A stretch of 32,930 nucleotides of DNA from Sulfurimonas sp. (GTDB lineage Bacteria > Campylobacterota > Campylobacteria > Campylobacterales > Sulfurimonadaceae): positions 1 through 32,930 of the forward strand of contig NZ_JALXBK010000122.1 of assembly GCF_026991475.1 (NCBI RefSeq), written 5' to 3'. The notes beneath the pieces were generated by a model. It saw only the letters and a list, made by a program, of their open reading frames with translations, had not been told where the DNA came from and ran no database searches. The position numbers and the translations under genes are program-made. Below, piece by piece: positions 9,019 through 17,403 of the stretch; the first letter of the stretch is position 1; each line of letters opens with the position of its first letter.

Positions 9019-9555
9019 ATGTCAAGAATTGGAAAAAATCCTGTAGAATTTGCTAGTGACATCACTGTTACTACAAATGGAAATGTTATCACTTTTACAA
9101 AAGGTAAAACTAGTGTTGATTTAGACACTAAAGGGTATGTTACTTTTGATGTTGAAGGAAATACTTTAACTTTTAAAAATGTATCTGACTCTCGTGAACA
9201 CAGAGCTTTCTGGGGAACTTTTAGAGCATTAGCTCAAAATATAGTTACTGGTTTGACTACTGGTTATGAGAAAAAACTTGAAATCAATGGTGTTGGTTAT
9301 AGAGCTGCTGTTAAAGGTAAAGTTCTTAATTTACAACTTGGTTTCTCTCATGATATTAACTATGATTTACCAGAAGGTCTTGAAGCAGTTGTTGAGAAGA
9401 ACGTTATTACACTCAAAAGCCATGACAAACAAATGTTAGGTCAAGTTGCTGCTGAAATCCGTTCATTCCGTCCACCAGAGCCGTATAAAGGTAAAGGTGT
9501 TAAATACATGGAAGAACATATCGTGCGTAAAGCCGGTAAAACTGCTAAGAAATAA
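9019..9555 (+). CDS. rplF: 50S ribosomal protein L6
   Basis: Sits near the factor-binding region and sarcin-ricin loop. The 178-residue product starts M-S-R-I-G-K-N-P-V and contains two L6 repeats, the second with the signature [11 protein letters not shown] (about residues 154-164). AGGAG lies between the rpsH stop and this ATG. Confidence 0.97.
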   Translation: MSRIGKNPVEFASDITVTTNGNVITFTKGKTSVDLDTKGYVTFDVEGNTLTFKNVSDSREHRAFWGTFRALAQNIVTGLTTGYEKKLEINGVGYRAAVKGKVLNLQLGFSHDINYDLPEGLEAVVEKNVITLKSHDKQMLGQVAAEIRSFRPPEPYKGKGVKYMEEHIVRKAGKTAKK

Positions 9556-9568
9556 GGGAGGAAGATAA

Positions 9569-9925
9569 ATGAATGCTAAAGTATTAAAAAGCAAAATTGC
9601 TAACCGTTTAAAACGTAAGCGTCGTATTCGTGCAAAGATATCTGGTAGTGCTGAACTTCCTCGTGTTTCTGTATTTAGATCAAACCGTTACCTCAGTGTA
9701 CAAGCTATAGATGATGCAACTGCAACAACTCTATGCGCACTACATTCAAAGGCTACTGGTCATAAAGCAAACAAAGAAGGTGCAGCTGCACTTGGTGAGG
9801 CATTCGCTGCTAAACTAAAAGAAGCAAACATCACTGAAATTGTTTTTGATCGTAATGGTTACCAATATCACGGCGTTATCGCTGCGTTTGGTGATTCACT
9901 TCGTGCAAACGAAATTAAGTTCTAG
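9569..9925 (+). CDS. rplR: 50S ribosomal protein L18
   Basis: Binds 5S rRNA with L5 in the central protuberance. The 118-residue product has the basic N-terminus ([14 protein letters not shown]), the block [11 protein letters not shown] and the closing [15 protein letters not shown], all typical. A GGGAGGA ribosome site precedes the ATG. Confidence 0.97.
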   Translation: MNAKVLKSKIANRLKRKRRIRAKISGSAELPRVSVFRSNRYLSVQAIDDATATTLCALHSKATGHKANKEGAAALGEAFAAKLKEANITEIVFDRNGYQYHGVIAAFGDSLRANEIKF

Positions 9926-9931
9926 GAGCGC

Positions 9932-10381
9932 ATGGCTATGACAGAAATCAATAGAGATGAATTTGAAGAATCAATTGTAAACATTGGTCGTGTAACAAAA
10001 GTTGTTAAGGGTGGTAGAAGATTTCGTTTTACTGCACTTATCGTCGTTGGTAACAAAAACGGTACTGTTGGATATGGTGTAGGAAAAGCGAAAGAAGTTC
10101 CTGATGCTATTCGTAAAGCAGTTGATAATGCATTTAAAAACTTAACTACTGTTAAGATTAAAGGTACTACAATCGCTCACGATATTGAACACAAGTACAA
10201 TGCTAGTACAATTCTTTTGAAACCAGCATCTGAAGGTACAGGACTTATCGCAGGTGGTGCGGCTCGTCCAGTTCTTGAGCTTGCAGGTTTCCAAGATTTA
10301 CTAACTAAGTCAATTGGTTCAAACAATCCAAACACACTAGTTCGTGCTACAGTTGAAGCACTTTCTCGTATTAAAGGATAG
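9932..10381 (+). CDS. rpsE: 30S ribosomal protein S5
   Basis: Fidelity protein of the 30S decoding region. The double-stranded-RNA-binding fold is seen in [16 protein letters not shown] and [17 protein letters not shown], followed by the C-terminal [21 protein letters not shown] block. Length is 149 residues. Two starts are possible: ATG 9932, only 3 nt after AGGAG, or ATG 9938, 9 nt after it; the difference is two residues. It is followed directly by rplO: no rpmD (L30) lies between, as expected for Campylobacterota. Confidence 0.97.
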   Translation: MAMTEINRDEFEESIVNIGRVTKVVKGGRRFRFTALIVVGNKNGTVGYGVGKAKEVPDAIRKAVDNAFKNLTTVKIKGTTIAHDIEHKYNASTILLKPASEGTGLIAGGAARPVLELAGFQDLLTKSIGSNNPNTLVRATVEALSRIKG

Positions 10382-10384
10382 AAA

Positions 10385-10783
10385 ATGGGTATTGAAAACT
10401 TAAAACCTGCAGAGGGTTCAACACACGCTCGTAAACGCGTTGGTCGTGGACAAGCTTCTGGTACTGGTAAGACTGCAGCTCGCGGTCAAAAAGGTCAAAA
10501 GTCTCGTACAGGTTACAAAAGAAAAAGAAACTTTGAAGGTGGGCAACAACCACTTGCGAAACGTTTACCAAAAATTGGTTTTCACTCTAAGACAGTGAAA
10601 CCATATGTAATAAACGTAGAAAAAATTAAAGCTGTGGCTGAACTTGAAGAGATCACAATGGAGACAATCTGTGGTGTTCATAAAGTTGCAAATTCAGTAG
10701 CTAAAATTAAACTAGTAGGTGCAAAAGCGAAAGATTTAGCATCGAAAATTAAAGACGAAAACGTTACTACTACAGGTAACTAA
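10385..10783 (+). CDS. rplO: 50S ribosomal protein L15
   Basis: Late-assembly 50S protein with a long glycine- and basic-rich N-terminal extension: [15 protein letters not shown] and R-G-Q-K-G-Q-K-S-R. The [13 protein letters not shown] block follows at about residues 54-66. Length is 132 residues, slightly short of the 140-150 usual. It starts 3 nt after rpsE and is followed 5 nt later by secY. Confidence 0.97.
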   Translation: MGIENLKPAEGSTHARKRVGRGQASGTGKTAARGQKGQKSRTGYKRKRNFEGGQQPLAKRLPKIGFHSKTVKPYVINVEKIKAVAELEEITMETICGVHKVANSVAKIKLVGAKAKDLASKIKDENVTTTGN

Positions 10784-10788
10784 ATATT

Positions 10789-12051
10789 ATGAATAAAAAT
10801 CTAGTTAATAAGATCCTTATTACTATCGGTTTTTTATTTATCTACCGCCTTCTGGCTTACGTGCCAGTTCCAGGCGTAGATACATCCGTTATTGCTTCAT
10901 TCTTCAACTCTCACCAATCAGATGCTTTAGGTCTTATGAATATGTTTAGCGGTAATGCTATTCAAAGATTATCTGTAATTTCTCTTGGTATTATGCCTTA
11001 CATCACTGCTTCAATTATTATGGAGCTTCTCGCTGCAACTTTTCCTACTTTAGGTCAAATGAAAAAAGAGCGTGATGGTATGACTAAGTATATGCAAATT
11101 ATTCGTTATGCAACAATTGCTATTACTTTAGTTCAGGCAGTGGGTGTGAGTGTTGGACTAGAGAGTTTAACAGGACCTAGTGGTAACAGTGCTATTTTAG
11201 CTGATCACAACACATTTATCCTTCTTTCTGCTGTTTCTATGCTTGCAGGAACTATGCTTCTTATGTGGATTGGTGAACAAATTACTCAAAGTGGTATTGG
11301 TAATGGTATCTCTTTAATTATCTTTGCTGGTATCGTATCTGCAATTCCACGAGCCATTGGTCAAACTGTTGAAATGGTAAATACAGGTGCTATGAGTTTC
11401 TTAACTGTAATAGCTATAATTGTATTAGTCTTAGCAACTGTTGGTATTATTATTTATGTCGAACTTGGCGAACGCCGTGTTCCAGTAACTTATGCTAAAA
11501 AGACTATGATGCAAAATCAAAATAAACGTGTTATGAATTACATTCCAATTAAAGTAAACTTAGCTGGTGTTATTCCAGTTATCTTTGCTTCTGCAATTTT
11601 AATGTTTCCAATGACCGTTTTAGGAAGTAGTACAAATCCAACTATTCAAGCAATAGCTGACTTTTTACATCCGGGTGGTTACTTTTTTAACTTTTTGACA
11701 TTTACATTTGTAATTTTCTTTGCGTTCTTTTATGCATCAATTACATTTAATGCAAAAGATATAGCAGATAATCTCAAACGTCAAGGTGGATTTATTCCTG
11801 GTATTCGTACTGGTAATGCTACAAAAGAGTTTTTAAATACAACAGCGAGTAATTTAACTTTTACAGGTGCTTTGTATCTTGGACTTGTGGCTACTTTACC
11901 ATTTATGATTATTAAAGGTATGGGTGTACCATTTTTCTTTGGAGGAACAGCAGTACTTATTGTAGTACAAGTTGCTCTTGATACTATGAGAAAAATCGAA
12001 GCTCAAATCTATATGAGTAAATATGAAACTTTAAGTGCGGTTGGTCTATAA
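10789..12051 (+). CDS. secY: Preprotein translocase subunit SecY
   Basis: Channel-forming subunit of the SecYEG translocon in the inner membrane. The 420-residue product has ten predicted membrane segments. Family motifs include VPVPGVD near residue 25, G-I-M-P-Y-I-T-A-S-I-I at TM2, GNGISLIIFAGIV at TM5, and cytoplasmic loops with ELGERRVPV and R-Q-G-G-F-I-P-G-I-R. It is encoded at the end of the spc operon as in most bacteria, but with no adk before map. Confidence 0.98.
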   Translation: MNKNLVNKILITIGFLFIYRLLAYVPVPGVDTSVIASFFNSHQSDALGLMNMFSGNAIQRLSVISLGIMPYITASIIMELLAATFPTLGQMKKERDGMTKYMQIIRYATIAITLVQAVGVSVGLESLTGPSGNSAILADHNTFILLSAVSMLAGTMLLMWIGEQITQSGIGNGISLIIFAGIVSAIPRAIGQTVEMVNTGAMSFLTVIAIIVLVLATVGIIIYVELGERRVPVTYAKKTMMQNQNKRVMNYIPIKVNLAGVIPVIFASAILMFPMTVLGSSTNPTIQAIADFLHPGGYFFNFLTFTFVIFFAFFYASITFNAKDIADNLKRQGGFIPGIRTGNATKEFLNTTASNLTFTGALYLGLVATLPFMIIKGMGVPFFFGGTAVLIVVQVALDTMRKIEAQIYMSKYETLSAVGL

Positions 12052-12053
12052 CC

Positions 12054-12812
12054 ATGGCTATCGGACTTAAAAAACCAGCGGAGATAGAAAAGCTAAGAGC
12101 TGCCAACAAAATTGTTGGTGGTACTCTAGAACTTCTTCGTGAAAATACAAAAGTCGGTATGACTCTTAAAGAGATGGATTCTATGGCAGAGGATTATATT
12201 CGCTCTCATGGTGCAAAACCATCTTTTAAAGGTCTTTACGGCTTTCCAAACGCAGTATGTACTTCACTTAATGAGGTTATCATTCATGGTATTCCCTCAG
12301 ATTATAAACTTCAAGAGGGTGATGTTATTGGCTATGATGTCGGTACAGAGCTTGATGGTTGGTTTGGTGATGCAGCTATAAGTATGGGTGTAGGAAAAAT
12401 TACAAAAGAAGATGAAGATTTAATTGCTTGTTCAAAAGATACACTCTATTATGCAATAGAGAATATCAAACAGGGAATGCGTTTTAAAGAGCTCTCTTCT
12501 ATGATGGAGCAGTTCATCTTAAATCGCGGTTTTATACCTCTTCGCAACTTTTGTGGACATGGAATAGGGCGAAAACCTCATGAAGAACCGGAAATTCCAA
12601 ATTATCTTGAAGGTGGCAAAGCGAAAGCTGGACCAAAGATAAAAAATGGAATGGTTTTTTGTTTGGAACCTATGATATGTCAAAAAGAGTCTAAACCTGT
12701 TATTTTAGATAACGGTTGGGATGTTGTTAGTACCGATGGTTTACGCGGTTCACACTATGAGCATACTGTTGCAGTTATCAACGGTAAAGCTGAAATATTA
12801 TCTCTTGCTTAA
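12054..12812 (+). CDS. map: Methionine aminopeptidase, type I
   Basis: Removes the N-terminal methionine from new proteins after deformylation; a cytoplasmic dinuclear metal enzyme. The full ligand set is visible: Asp95 (IGYDVG), Asp106 (WFGDAA), His169 (CGHGIG), Glu205 (CLEPM) and Glu236 (HYEHT), with His78 in the IIHGIP motif. There is no N-terminal extension, so it is the short type Ia form; length is 252 residues. It starts 2 nt after secY and is followed by infA, coupling translation-related functions in one transcript. Confidence 0.97.
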   Translation: MAIGLKKPAEIEKLRAANKIVGGTLELLRENTKVGMTLKEMDSMAEDYIRSHGAKPSFKGLYGFPNAVCTSLNEVIIHGIPSDYKLQEGDVIGYDVGTELDGWFGDAAISMGVGKITKEDEDLIACSKDTLYYAIENIKQGMRFKELSSMMEQFILNRGFIPLRNFCGHGIGRKPHEEPEIPNYLEGGKAKAGPKIKNGMVFCLEPMICQKESKPVILDNGWDVVSTDGLRGSHYEHTVAVINGKAEILSLA

Positions 12813-12833
12813 GAGTAAAAAAAAGGACTTATA

Positions 12834-13052
12834 ATGGCTAAAGCAGATGTTATTGAAGTTGACGGCAAGATTATTGAGGCTTTGCCTAATGCAACTTTTC
12901 GTGTTGAATTAGAAAATGGACACATTATTTTATGTCATATCGCAGGTAAGATGCGTATGCACTACATTAAAATACTTCCAGGTGATAAAGTAAAATTAGA
13001 ACTTACACCTTACTCTTTAGATAAAGGTCGTATCACTTACCGATACAAATAG
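12834..13052 (+). CDS. infA: Translation initiation factor IF-1
   Basis: Binds the 30S A site during initiation. A 72-residue OB-fold protein with the usual blocks: [24 protein letters not shown] and [12 protein letters not shown]. It has a GGACTT ribosome site and is the last gene before the terminator. In related organisms infA is often followed directly by rpmJ; here rpmJ lies 11.6 kb further on. Confidence 0.97.
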   Translation: MAKADVIEVDGKIIEALPNATFRVELENGHIILCHIAGKMRMHYIKILPGDKVKLELTPYSLDKGRITYRYK

Positions 13053-13059
13053 TAAGAAA

Positions 13060-13080
13060 GAGCGTCATTTATTGACGCTC
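13060..13080. terminator. Bidirectional terminator between infA and chorismate mutase gene
   Basis: GAGCGTCA (13060-13067) pairs perfectly with TGACGCTC (13073-13080) over a TTTAT loop. T-rich sequence follows on the plus strand (TCTACTTT), and on the minus strand CTTTCTTAC follows. It lies between convergent stop codons 13052 and 13088, so it can serve both genes. Confidence 0.8.
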
Positions 13081-13087
13081 CTCTACT

Positions 13088-13390
13088 TTAAAAATTTCCA
13101 CCATTCCTAAATTCAGAGATTTCAGTCTCTACCATTTCATCAATCATAATTTTAAATAATTCGGAGATCATATTTGGATTAATATTTAATTCAATAGCTT
13201 TTTTTCGCACTCTTTGCATAATATCATCAATACGATCTTGGGCTTTAACATCATCAACACTATCTTTAAACGCAGCAGCTTGACGAATTAAACGGCTTCT
13301 TTTGGAGATTAAATTAACTAACTGTTCATCAATAATATCAATCTCTTCTCGAACTTCTTGTAGTGAATTACATTTTTTAATATCTGGCAT
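13088..13390 (-). CDS. Chorismate mutase, AroQ type
   Basis: Probably converts chorismate to prephenate for phenylalanine and tyrosine synthesis. It is a 100-residue all-helical protein with the AroQ pattern: L-Q-E-V-R-E-E-I-D-I-I-D-E-Q-L-V-N-L-I-S-K-R near residues 9-31, then K-A-Q-D-R and a third helix ending in M-V-E-T-E. Arg31 and the Lys/Arg positions fit chorismate binding. It stands alone, not fused to prephenate dehydratase. Isochorismate-pyruvate lyase (PchB) has the same fold and cannot be fully excluded, but no salicylate genes are nearby. AGGAGG-like TAGGAGGCAG precedes the ATG. Confidence 0.8.
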   Translation of the reverse strand: MPDIKKCNSLQEVREEIDIIDEQLVNLISKRSRLIRQAAAFKDSVDDVKAQDRIDDIMQRVRKKAIELNINPNMISELFKIMIDEMVETEISEFRNGGNF

Positions 13391-13511
13391 GTCTGCCTCC
13401 TATTTTGATTTCTTGATTTATGTTAACACTATTGTAACTATTTAACTATATAATCTTTCTTACGATTCTCCATGTATATCTTTAAATTGATTCCTTAAAT
13501 ATATACATAAC

Positions 13512-13534
13512 AGGCTCAAGATTTTTTTGAGCTT
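13512..13534. terminator. Hairpin at the 3' end of the cvfB-like gene
   Basis: GCTCAA (13514-13519) pairs with TTGAGC (13527-13532), extended by a G-U and an A-T pair at the base (13512-13534). On the plus strand it is followed by TTATTTTA, but no gene ends there; on the minus strand it follows a stop codon and the tail is only moderately T-rich. It may end the cvfB-like transcript or stop antisense read-through. Confidence 0.4.
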
Positions 13535-14385
13535 TATTTTAGATATATACCAGTATCTTTGACTTCAATCTTCCCACTATCTTGTAATTTTGTAAGGCTG
13601 CGTTTAAACTCTTTTTTACTCATACTAAAAACATCTTTGATGAGTGTTGCATCACTTTTATAGTTATAAGGCATTATTCCTTTATTTTGTTTGAGTAAAT
13701 CTAAAACTTTATCACCACTCTGTGCAGAATTTTTACTTCCTGGTTTTCTCAAAGTGAGGTCAATATTGCCATCTTTTCTTATGGTTTTAATGTAGGCACT
13801 TCTTTTATCCCCAAGGGCTATATTTTCAAAAATTTCATTATGATAGATGAGTCCTTCATATTTGTCATTGACAATACATTTAAAGCCTAAGGGTGTTTTG
13901 GTGATGATAAGAATATTTACCTCTTGGTTTGGTGAAAGGTCTTTGACTCGTCTTTCAAAAAAGTCACCTAGTTTTTCACTGCCAACAAGACGGTGTGTAC
14001 GCTCATCATACACAACACGAATAAATCTCTTTTCTCCTAGTTGAAAAGGACTTTTTTGCAGCTGTGTGGGAACAAGCAGATCTTTTGGCAGTCCCCAATC
14101 CATAAAAGCACCAAACGGTGCAGTGTCGACAACTTCTAAAAGTGCAAATTCATCAAGCATAGCTTTTGGTTGCAGTGTTGTGGCAATTAGCCTGTCTTCT
14201 GAATCTGTATATAAAAAGACATCTACAATGGCATTTTCTATCATATCTTCTGTTGTGTAAGCCTGTGGAAGGAGGACATCGTTGCCATCTTCTGCCATAA
14301 TAAAAACACCGTGAGGCGTCTCTCTATCTACTCGTAAGGTATTTATTTTTCCTAGTTCCAAATATGGACTGATTGTTTTATTCAT
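13534..14385 (-). CDS. S1-domain RNA-binding protein, CvfB/YitL family
   Basis: A 283-residue cytoplasmic protein with tandem S1-like beta-barrels: one at about residues 8-65 (GKINTLRVDRETPHGVF), another at 75-140 with V-D-T-A-P-F-G-A-F-M-D-W-G, and a third at 150-215 ending K-T-I-R-K-D-G-N-I-D-L-T-L. The C-terminal 60 residues look like a winged helix (KEFKRSLTKLQDSGKIEV). This is the CvfB layout. Members bind RNA and affect virulence-factor expression in Staphylococcus, but their direct target is not settled. Monocistronic here, divergent from the glycine-zipper lipoprotein gene. Confidence 0.85.
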   Translation of the reverse strand: MNKTISPYLELGKINTLRVDRETPHGVFIMAEDGNDVLLPQAYTTEDMIENAIVDVFLYTDSEDRLIATTLQPKAMLDEFALLEVVDTAPFGAFMDWGLPKDLLVPTQLQKSPFQLGEKRFIRVVYDERTHRLVGSEKLGDFFERRVKDLSPNQEVNILIITKTPLGFKCIVNDKYEGLIYHNEIFENIALGDKRSAYIKTIRKDGNIDLTLRKPGSKNSAQSGDKVLDLLKQNKGIMPYNYKSDATLIKDVFSMSKKEFKRSLTKLQDSGKIEVKDTGIYLK

Positions 14386-14483
14386 TGGTTTTTCCGTCTT
14401 TTATTTTATGTAATTATACCCAGATTCTAATTTTATGTTTAAGAAGCTTATTCCCATATCATAAATTGTTAATATTTTTGGAA

Positions 14484-14503
14484 TATAATAAATGTACAAG
14501 GAG
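14484..14503 (+). promoter_or_regulatory. Promoter -10 box and ribosome site of the lipoprotein gene
   Basis: A TATAAT box (14484-14489) lies 21 nt before the chosen ATG, and AAGGAG (14498-14503) is 6 nt before it. The pairing supports the ATG at 14510 over the in-frame ATG at 14492, which lies before the ribosome site and would destroy the lipobox spacing. No good -35 box is seen. Confidence 0.55.
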
Positions 14504-14509
14504 TCAATT

Positions 14510-14947
14510 ATGAAAAAAGTTTTTTTAGTATCATCAGTAACAATAATGTTAATTCTAAGTGGTTGTGCAACAAATAGTGGTCCTGAATATGATGGAAACA
14601 GTTACCAAGAGATAAAGACTTATGAAATAGGGACAGTTAAAAGTGTTCGTCCAGTTGTTATTAGTGACAATGGTACGGGAACATTTCTAGGTGCAATTGT
14701 AGGTACTGTACTTGGTTCCATAGTGGGAGAGGGAAATGGTAATACACTTGCAACTTTAGCAGGTGGTCTTGGTGGCGCATATGCTGGAAATCAAGCTGCT
14801 AAAGCAAATGCTTCTGAACTCTCTGTTCACCTTAATAATGGAAACAATATTGTCGTTGTTGTCAAAGGCAAAGATTTTCTTGTTGGTGATAGAGTGAAAA
14901 TCATTAAAGATGGTAATAGAGTAGATCAAGTTTATAGAATAAACTAG
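14510..14947 (+). CDS. Glycine-zipper lipoprotein, SlyB/Pcp-like
   Basis: A 145-residue exported lipoprotein. Residues 1-18 form a signal peptide ending in the lipobox LSG-Cys19. Residues 62-105 are a glycine-zipper two-helix segment (G-A-I-V-G-T-V-L-G-S-I-V-G, then AGGLGGAYAGNQA), the Rick_17kDa_Anti/SlyB type, followed by a small beta domain ending D-Q-V-Y-R-I-N. Such proteins sit at the outer membrane; SlyB-like members respond to envelope stress in enterobacteria. The start was chosen for its AAGGAG site. Its stop codon overlaps the stop of the convergent nnrS gene. Confidence 0.85.
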   Translation: MKKVFLVSSVTIMLILSGCATNSGPEYDGNSYQEIKTYEIGTVKSVRPVVISDNGTGTFLGAIVGTVLGSIVGEGNGNTLATLAGGLGGAYAGNQAAKANASELSVHLNNGNNIVVVVKGKDFLVGDRVKIIKDGNRVDQVYRIN

Positions 14948-16110
14948 ATCTTTTTTCCAAAAATAAGAATTTTACCATAACGACCGCCCCAGAGTACAAA
15001 GAGTAGGAGCCAGGCTGTGAATGAGATGTCAAATAAAAAGTTAGCACCCCATCCAAAGGCTATGTTGATGCTAAAGAGCGCACGTAGCACTACGACAAGT
15101 TGAATAAAGAGAAAGATGGCTGTTACAAACTTATCTGCGTGTGGCGGCATACCTGCGTGACCAAGTGTAACGCGCGTACCAAAACCTATAAGCACGGTTG
15201 TTAAAAAACCTATTGCTAAGAGATGGATATTTAAGAAGTAAAACGAGGTATCTAAAAAGAGCTCTGCTGTAAGTGAGAGTGCTGAGAGTGCAAAAGAGAG
15301 CGGCAGCCACAAGAGTGCGAGATGCAGTACCCATAGAATTGCAGGAGAGCGAAACGGGTGCAACTCCCAACGGTAAAATTCACGTCCAAGGTAGAGTGCA
15401 AGAGTAACATCAATAAAGAGCTCAAGAACTTTGAGCTCACTTATGCTGAAAATAGACTTTAAAACAAAGAGAATAAAAACATTTCTGACAAAATGCTCCC
15501 CTTTTTGTGCAAAAGAGTGCGAAAAGAAGGGAATCATTCTCTGTCCAACAGAAAATGCTAAAAAGATTAAGTATAGGTAGAAAGCACCGTTTATCGCTGC
15601 GTTTAAAAGAGCAGGGACAAAGAGAGAAATAATGAAAAGCAGATGAGTCAAGAGTCCAATGTGGTTTGCACCAAGTATCCAAAATGAGTCCTCTTTATCA
15701 GGCGTGTTCGCATTTTTATAAATAAGCGTAAGCTTTAAAATTATAAAAAATTGTGAGATAAACGCAGTGAGCATAGCGAAAGTGAGCAAATAATTTGAAA
15801 AGAGTGCTCCAAGTATAAAAAGGAGTGAAGCTACTGCGTTTGCATAGAAAATTTTTGTGTAATAGCCCTTGTCAATGGTATCTGTTTGGTTAAAACGCGG
15901 AAATGTAGTAAATAAAAAACCGGTAAAAAAGTTTGTAAATACTAAATAGATAAGTGAGTAGCTATGGAGTGTTAAAGGGTCAATCTTAAGTGGTAAAATA
16001 CCCTTATAATTTAAGGCAAACAGTAACATCATAATGATTGCGTTTACAATACCAAGCAGAAAAAACGGCTGGTGTGGTTGTGATAAAAAATAGCTCTCTT
16101 TTGTTTTCAT
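14944..16110 (-). CDS. nnrS: NnrS family membrane protein
   Basis: Polytopic inner-membrane protein of 388 residues with about twelve hydrophobic segments. The family motif H-P-F-R-S-P-A-I-L-W (about residue 260) and the block H-L-L-A-I-G-F-L-T-T-V, then T-R-V-T-L-G-H-A-G, match NnrS. NnrS proteins carry haem and copper and protect denitrifying or nitrosatively stressed cells, reducing dinitrosyl-iron complexes in Vibrio. Gene order suggests co-transcription with the radical SAM gene 7 nt upstream. The last four bases (CTAG) also contain the stop codon of the opposite gene. Confidence 0.88.
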   Translation of the reverse strand: MKTKESYFLSQPHQPFFLLGIVNAIIMMLLFALNYKGILPLKIDPLTLHSYSLIYLVFTNFFTGFLFTTFPRFNQTDTIDKGYYTKIFYANAVASLLFILGALFSNYLLTFAMLTAFISQFFIILKLTLIYKNANTPDKEDSFWILGANHIGLLTHLLFIISLFVPALLNAAINGAFYLYLIFLAFSVGQRMIPFFSHSFAQKGEHFVRNVFILFVLKSIFSISELKVLELFIDVTLALYLGREFYRWELHPFRSPAILWVLHLALLWLPLSFALSALSLTAELFLDTSFYFLNIHLLAIGFLTTVLIGFGTRVTLGHAGMPPHADKFVTAIFLFIQLVVVLRALFSINIAFGWGANFLFDISFTAWLLLFVLWGGRYGKILIFGKKI

Positions 16111-16117
16111 AGTTATC

Positions 16118-17377
16118 CTAAATATAGAACTCTTGTCCTATTTTTTTACAATAGGCTCCAAGCATTGCACGCTCAAAGTCATTGTTTGTGGCATAGTTAT
16201 ATCCAAAGGTCTTCTCCCAAAGTTCATGTGGTTCCATGCAGAGATAGAAGAAGACTTTATCTTCTCCGATTTGCCATGGTGCAAAACTTTCATAAGCATG
16301 TTTAAACATCTCTATTTTTGTGCTTTGTGGATAAGAAGTCTTGCCACTTGCATCTTCGTGTGGAATTTGTGTGATTTTTGTATGAAATTCACGTCCTCGA
16401 AGCTGTTTAATAACAGGCTTTATAAAAGTGAGTGTCCCAAAACTAACAAGTGCAACCTCAGATGGCTTGAATTTTACTATAAGTTTTTCATATATCTTTT
16501 GATACTCATCAAGATAGCCAACATACTCTACAATAGGATGGAAATGAAACCCTACTTTGACACCTTTGTCTGCGAGTTTTCTTGCTGCGTTTATGCGTTT
16601 GTCAAGAGAGGCTGTTAGATGCTCTTCATTTGCAACAATTATAGGAGTATTCAGACTCCATGTGCAGAGAATATTCTTTGGAACATCATTTTCAAGTAGA
16701 TATTTTATATTGTCCGATTTTGTCTTAAACTCTAAAATTACATTGGGGTTACTGCGTGCAAATGCAAAGAGTGCATCAAGAACGCCTTCTCGATTTCCAA
16801 ACATCAAAGAGTCACTTGCCTGCCCTGTTCCGATGTGATAGGTTTTGTTTTGATCAAGATTGAGATTCAGTAGTTTATCTTTAAAGCCACTATCAAACGT
16901 AATAGTATTTTGATTGTAAAAACTTTGAATAGAACAGTAGGAGCAGTCAAAGCCACAACTCTCAACAGCATCAAGTGTTAAAAGATTGCAACATCGCGTT
17001 TTTTCTGAAGCAACAGGGCAGAGTCCTAGACCAAAACCCTCTTTAGGGGCAGTTTTGAATGTAAATTTTTGCTCTTTTGGAATATTTTTCAGTGAAAAAT
17101 TCTCATAAGAGTTTGGTTTGTCTCTTATCTCCTGATATGCTTTGACTAAACGGGTGAAAACGACTTTTCTTTGAGAATGTTCTGGAAAAATTACCTTGAT
17201 TCTCTTCTCATCCCACATGCCTAAATCACGGGCAATATTAATAATCTGTTTTATCTCTTGATTGGAAAATTTGTACAAATAAGCTCGCTCTTGAATGAAC
17301 TCCTGTTCATCTTGAGGAAGCTTTTTGTAAAAAGTATTGTTGATAGCGTTGTTAAATTTTTCTGCATATGAATTCAT
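16118..17377 (-). CDS. Radical SAM protein, spore photoproduct lyase-like (SPL) family
   Basis: A 419-residue protein with the radical SAM cluster motif Cys141-x3-Cys145-x2-Cys148 (CGFDCSYC) and extra cysteines just before it at 120, 129 and 130. The region around the cluster (GLGLCP, then LDAVESCGFDCSYC) and the later I-L-E-F-K-T-K-S and G-F-H-F-H-P-I segments match the SPL-type group. The N-terminal 100 residues are helical and resemble a DNA- or protein-binding extension. Non-sporulating bacteria carry these relatives, and true thymine-dimer lyase activity should not be assumed. It lies between the exported Hsp20 and nnrS in one direction. Confidence 0.75.
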   Translation of the reverse strand: MNSYAEKFNNAINNTFYKKLPQDEQEFIQERAYLYKFSNQEIKQIINIARDLGMWDEKRIKVIFPEHSQRKVVFTRLVKAYQEIRDKPNSYENFSLKNIPKEQKFTFKTAPKEGFGLGLCPVASEKTRCCNLLTLDAVESCGFDCSYCSIQSFYNQNTITFDSGFKDKLLNLNLDQNKTYHIGTGQASDSLMFGNREGVLDALFAFARSNPNVILEFKTKSDNIKYLLENDVPKNILCTWSLNTPIIVANEEHLTASLDKRINAARKLADKGVKVGFHFHPIVEYVGYLDEYQKIYEKLIVKFKPSEVALVSFGTLTFIKPVIKQLRGREFHTKITQIPHEDASGKTSYPQSTKIEMFKHAYESFAPWQIGEDKVFFYLCMEPHELWEKTFGYNYATNNDFERAMLGAYCKKIGQEFYI

Positions 17378-17403
17378 ATGCGAATTTTAGCAAAATTATA
17401 CGC

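Noticed and set aside
10381-10385. Loss of rpmD (L30) from the spc operon
   Set aside because: Absence of L30 between rpsE and rplO is normal in Campylobacterota, so it is not a finding.
15131-15682. Minus-strand frames inside nnrS in other phases
   Set aside because: Overlap the NnrS gene fully and show no motifs or ribosome sites.
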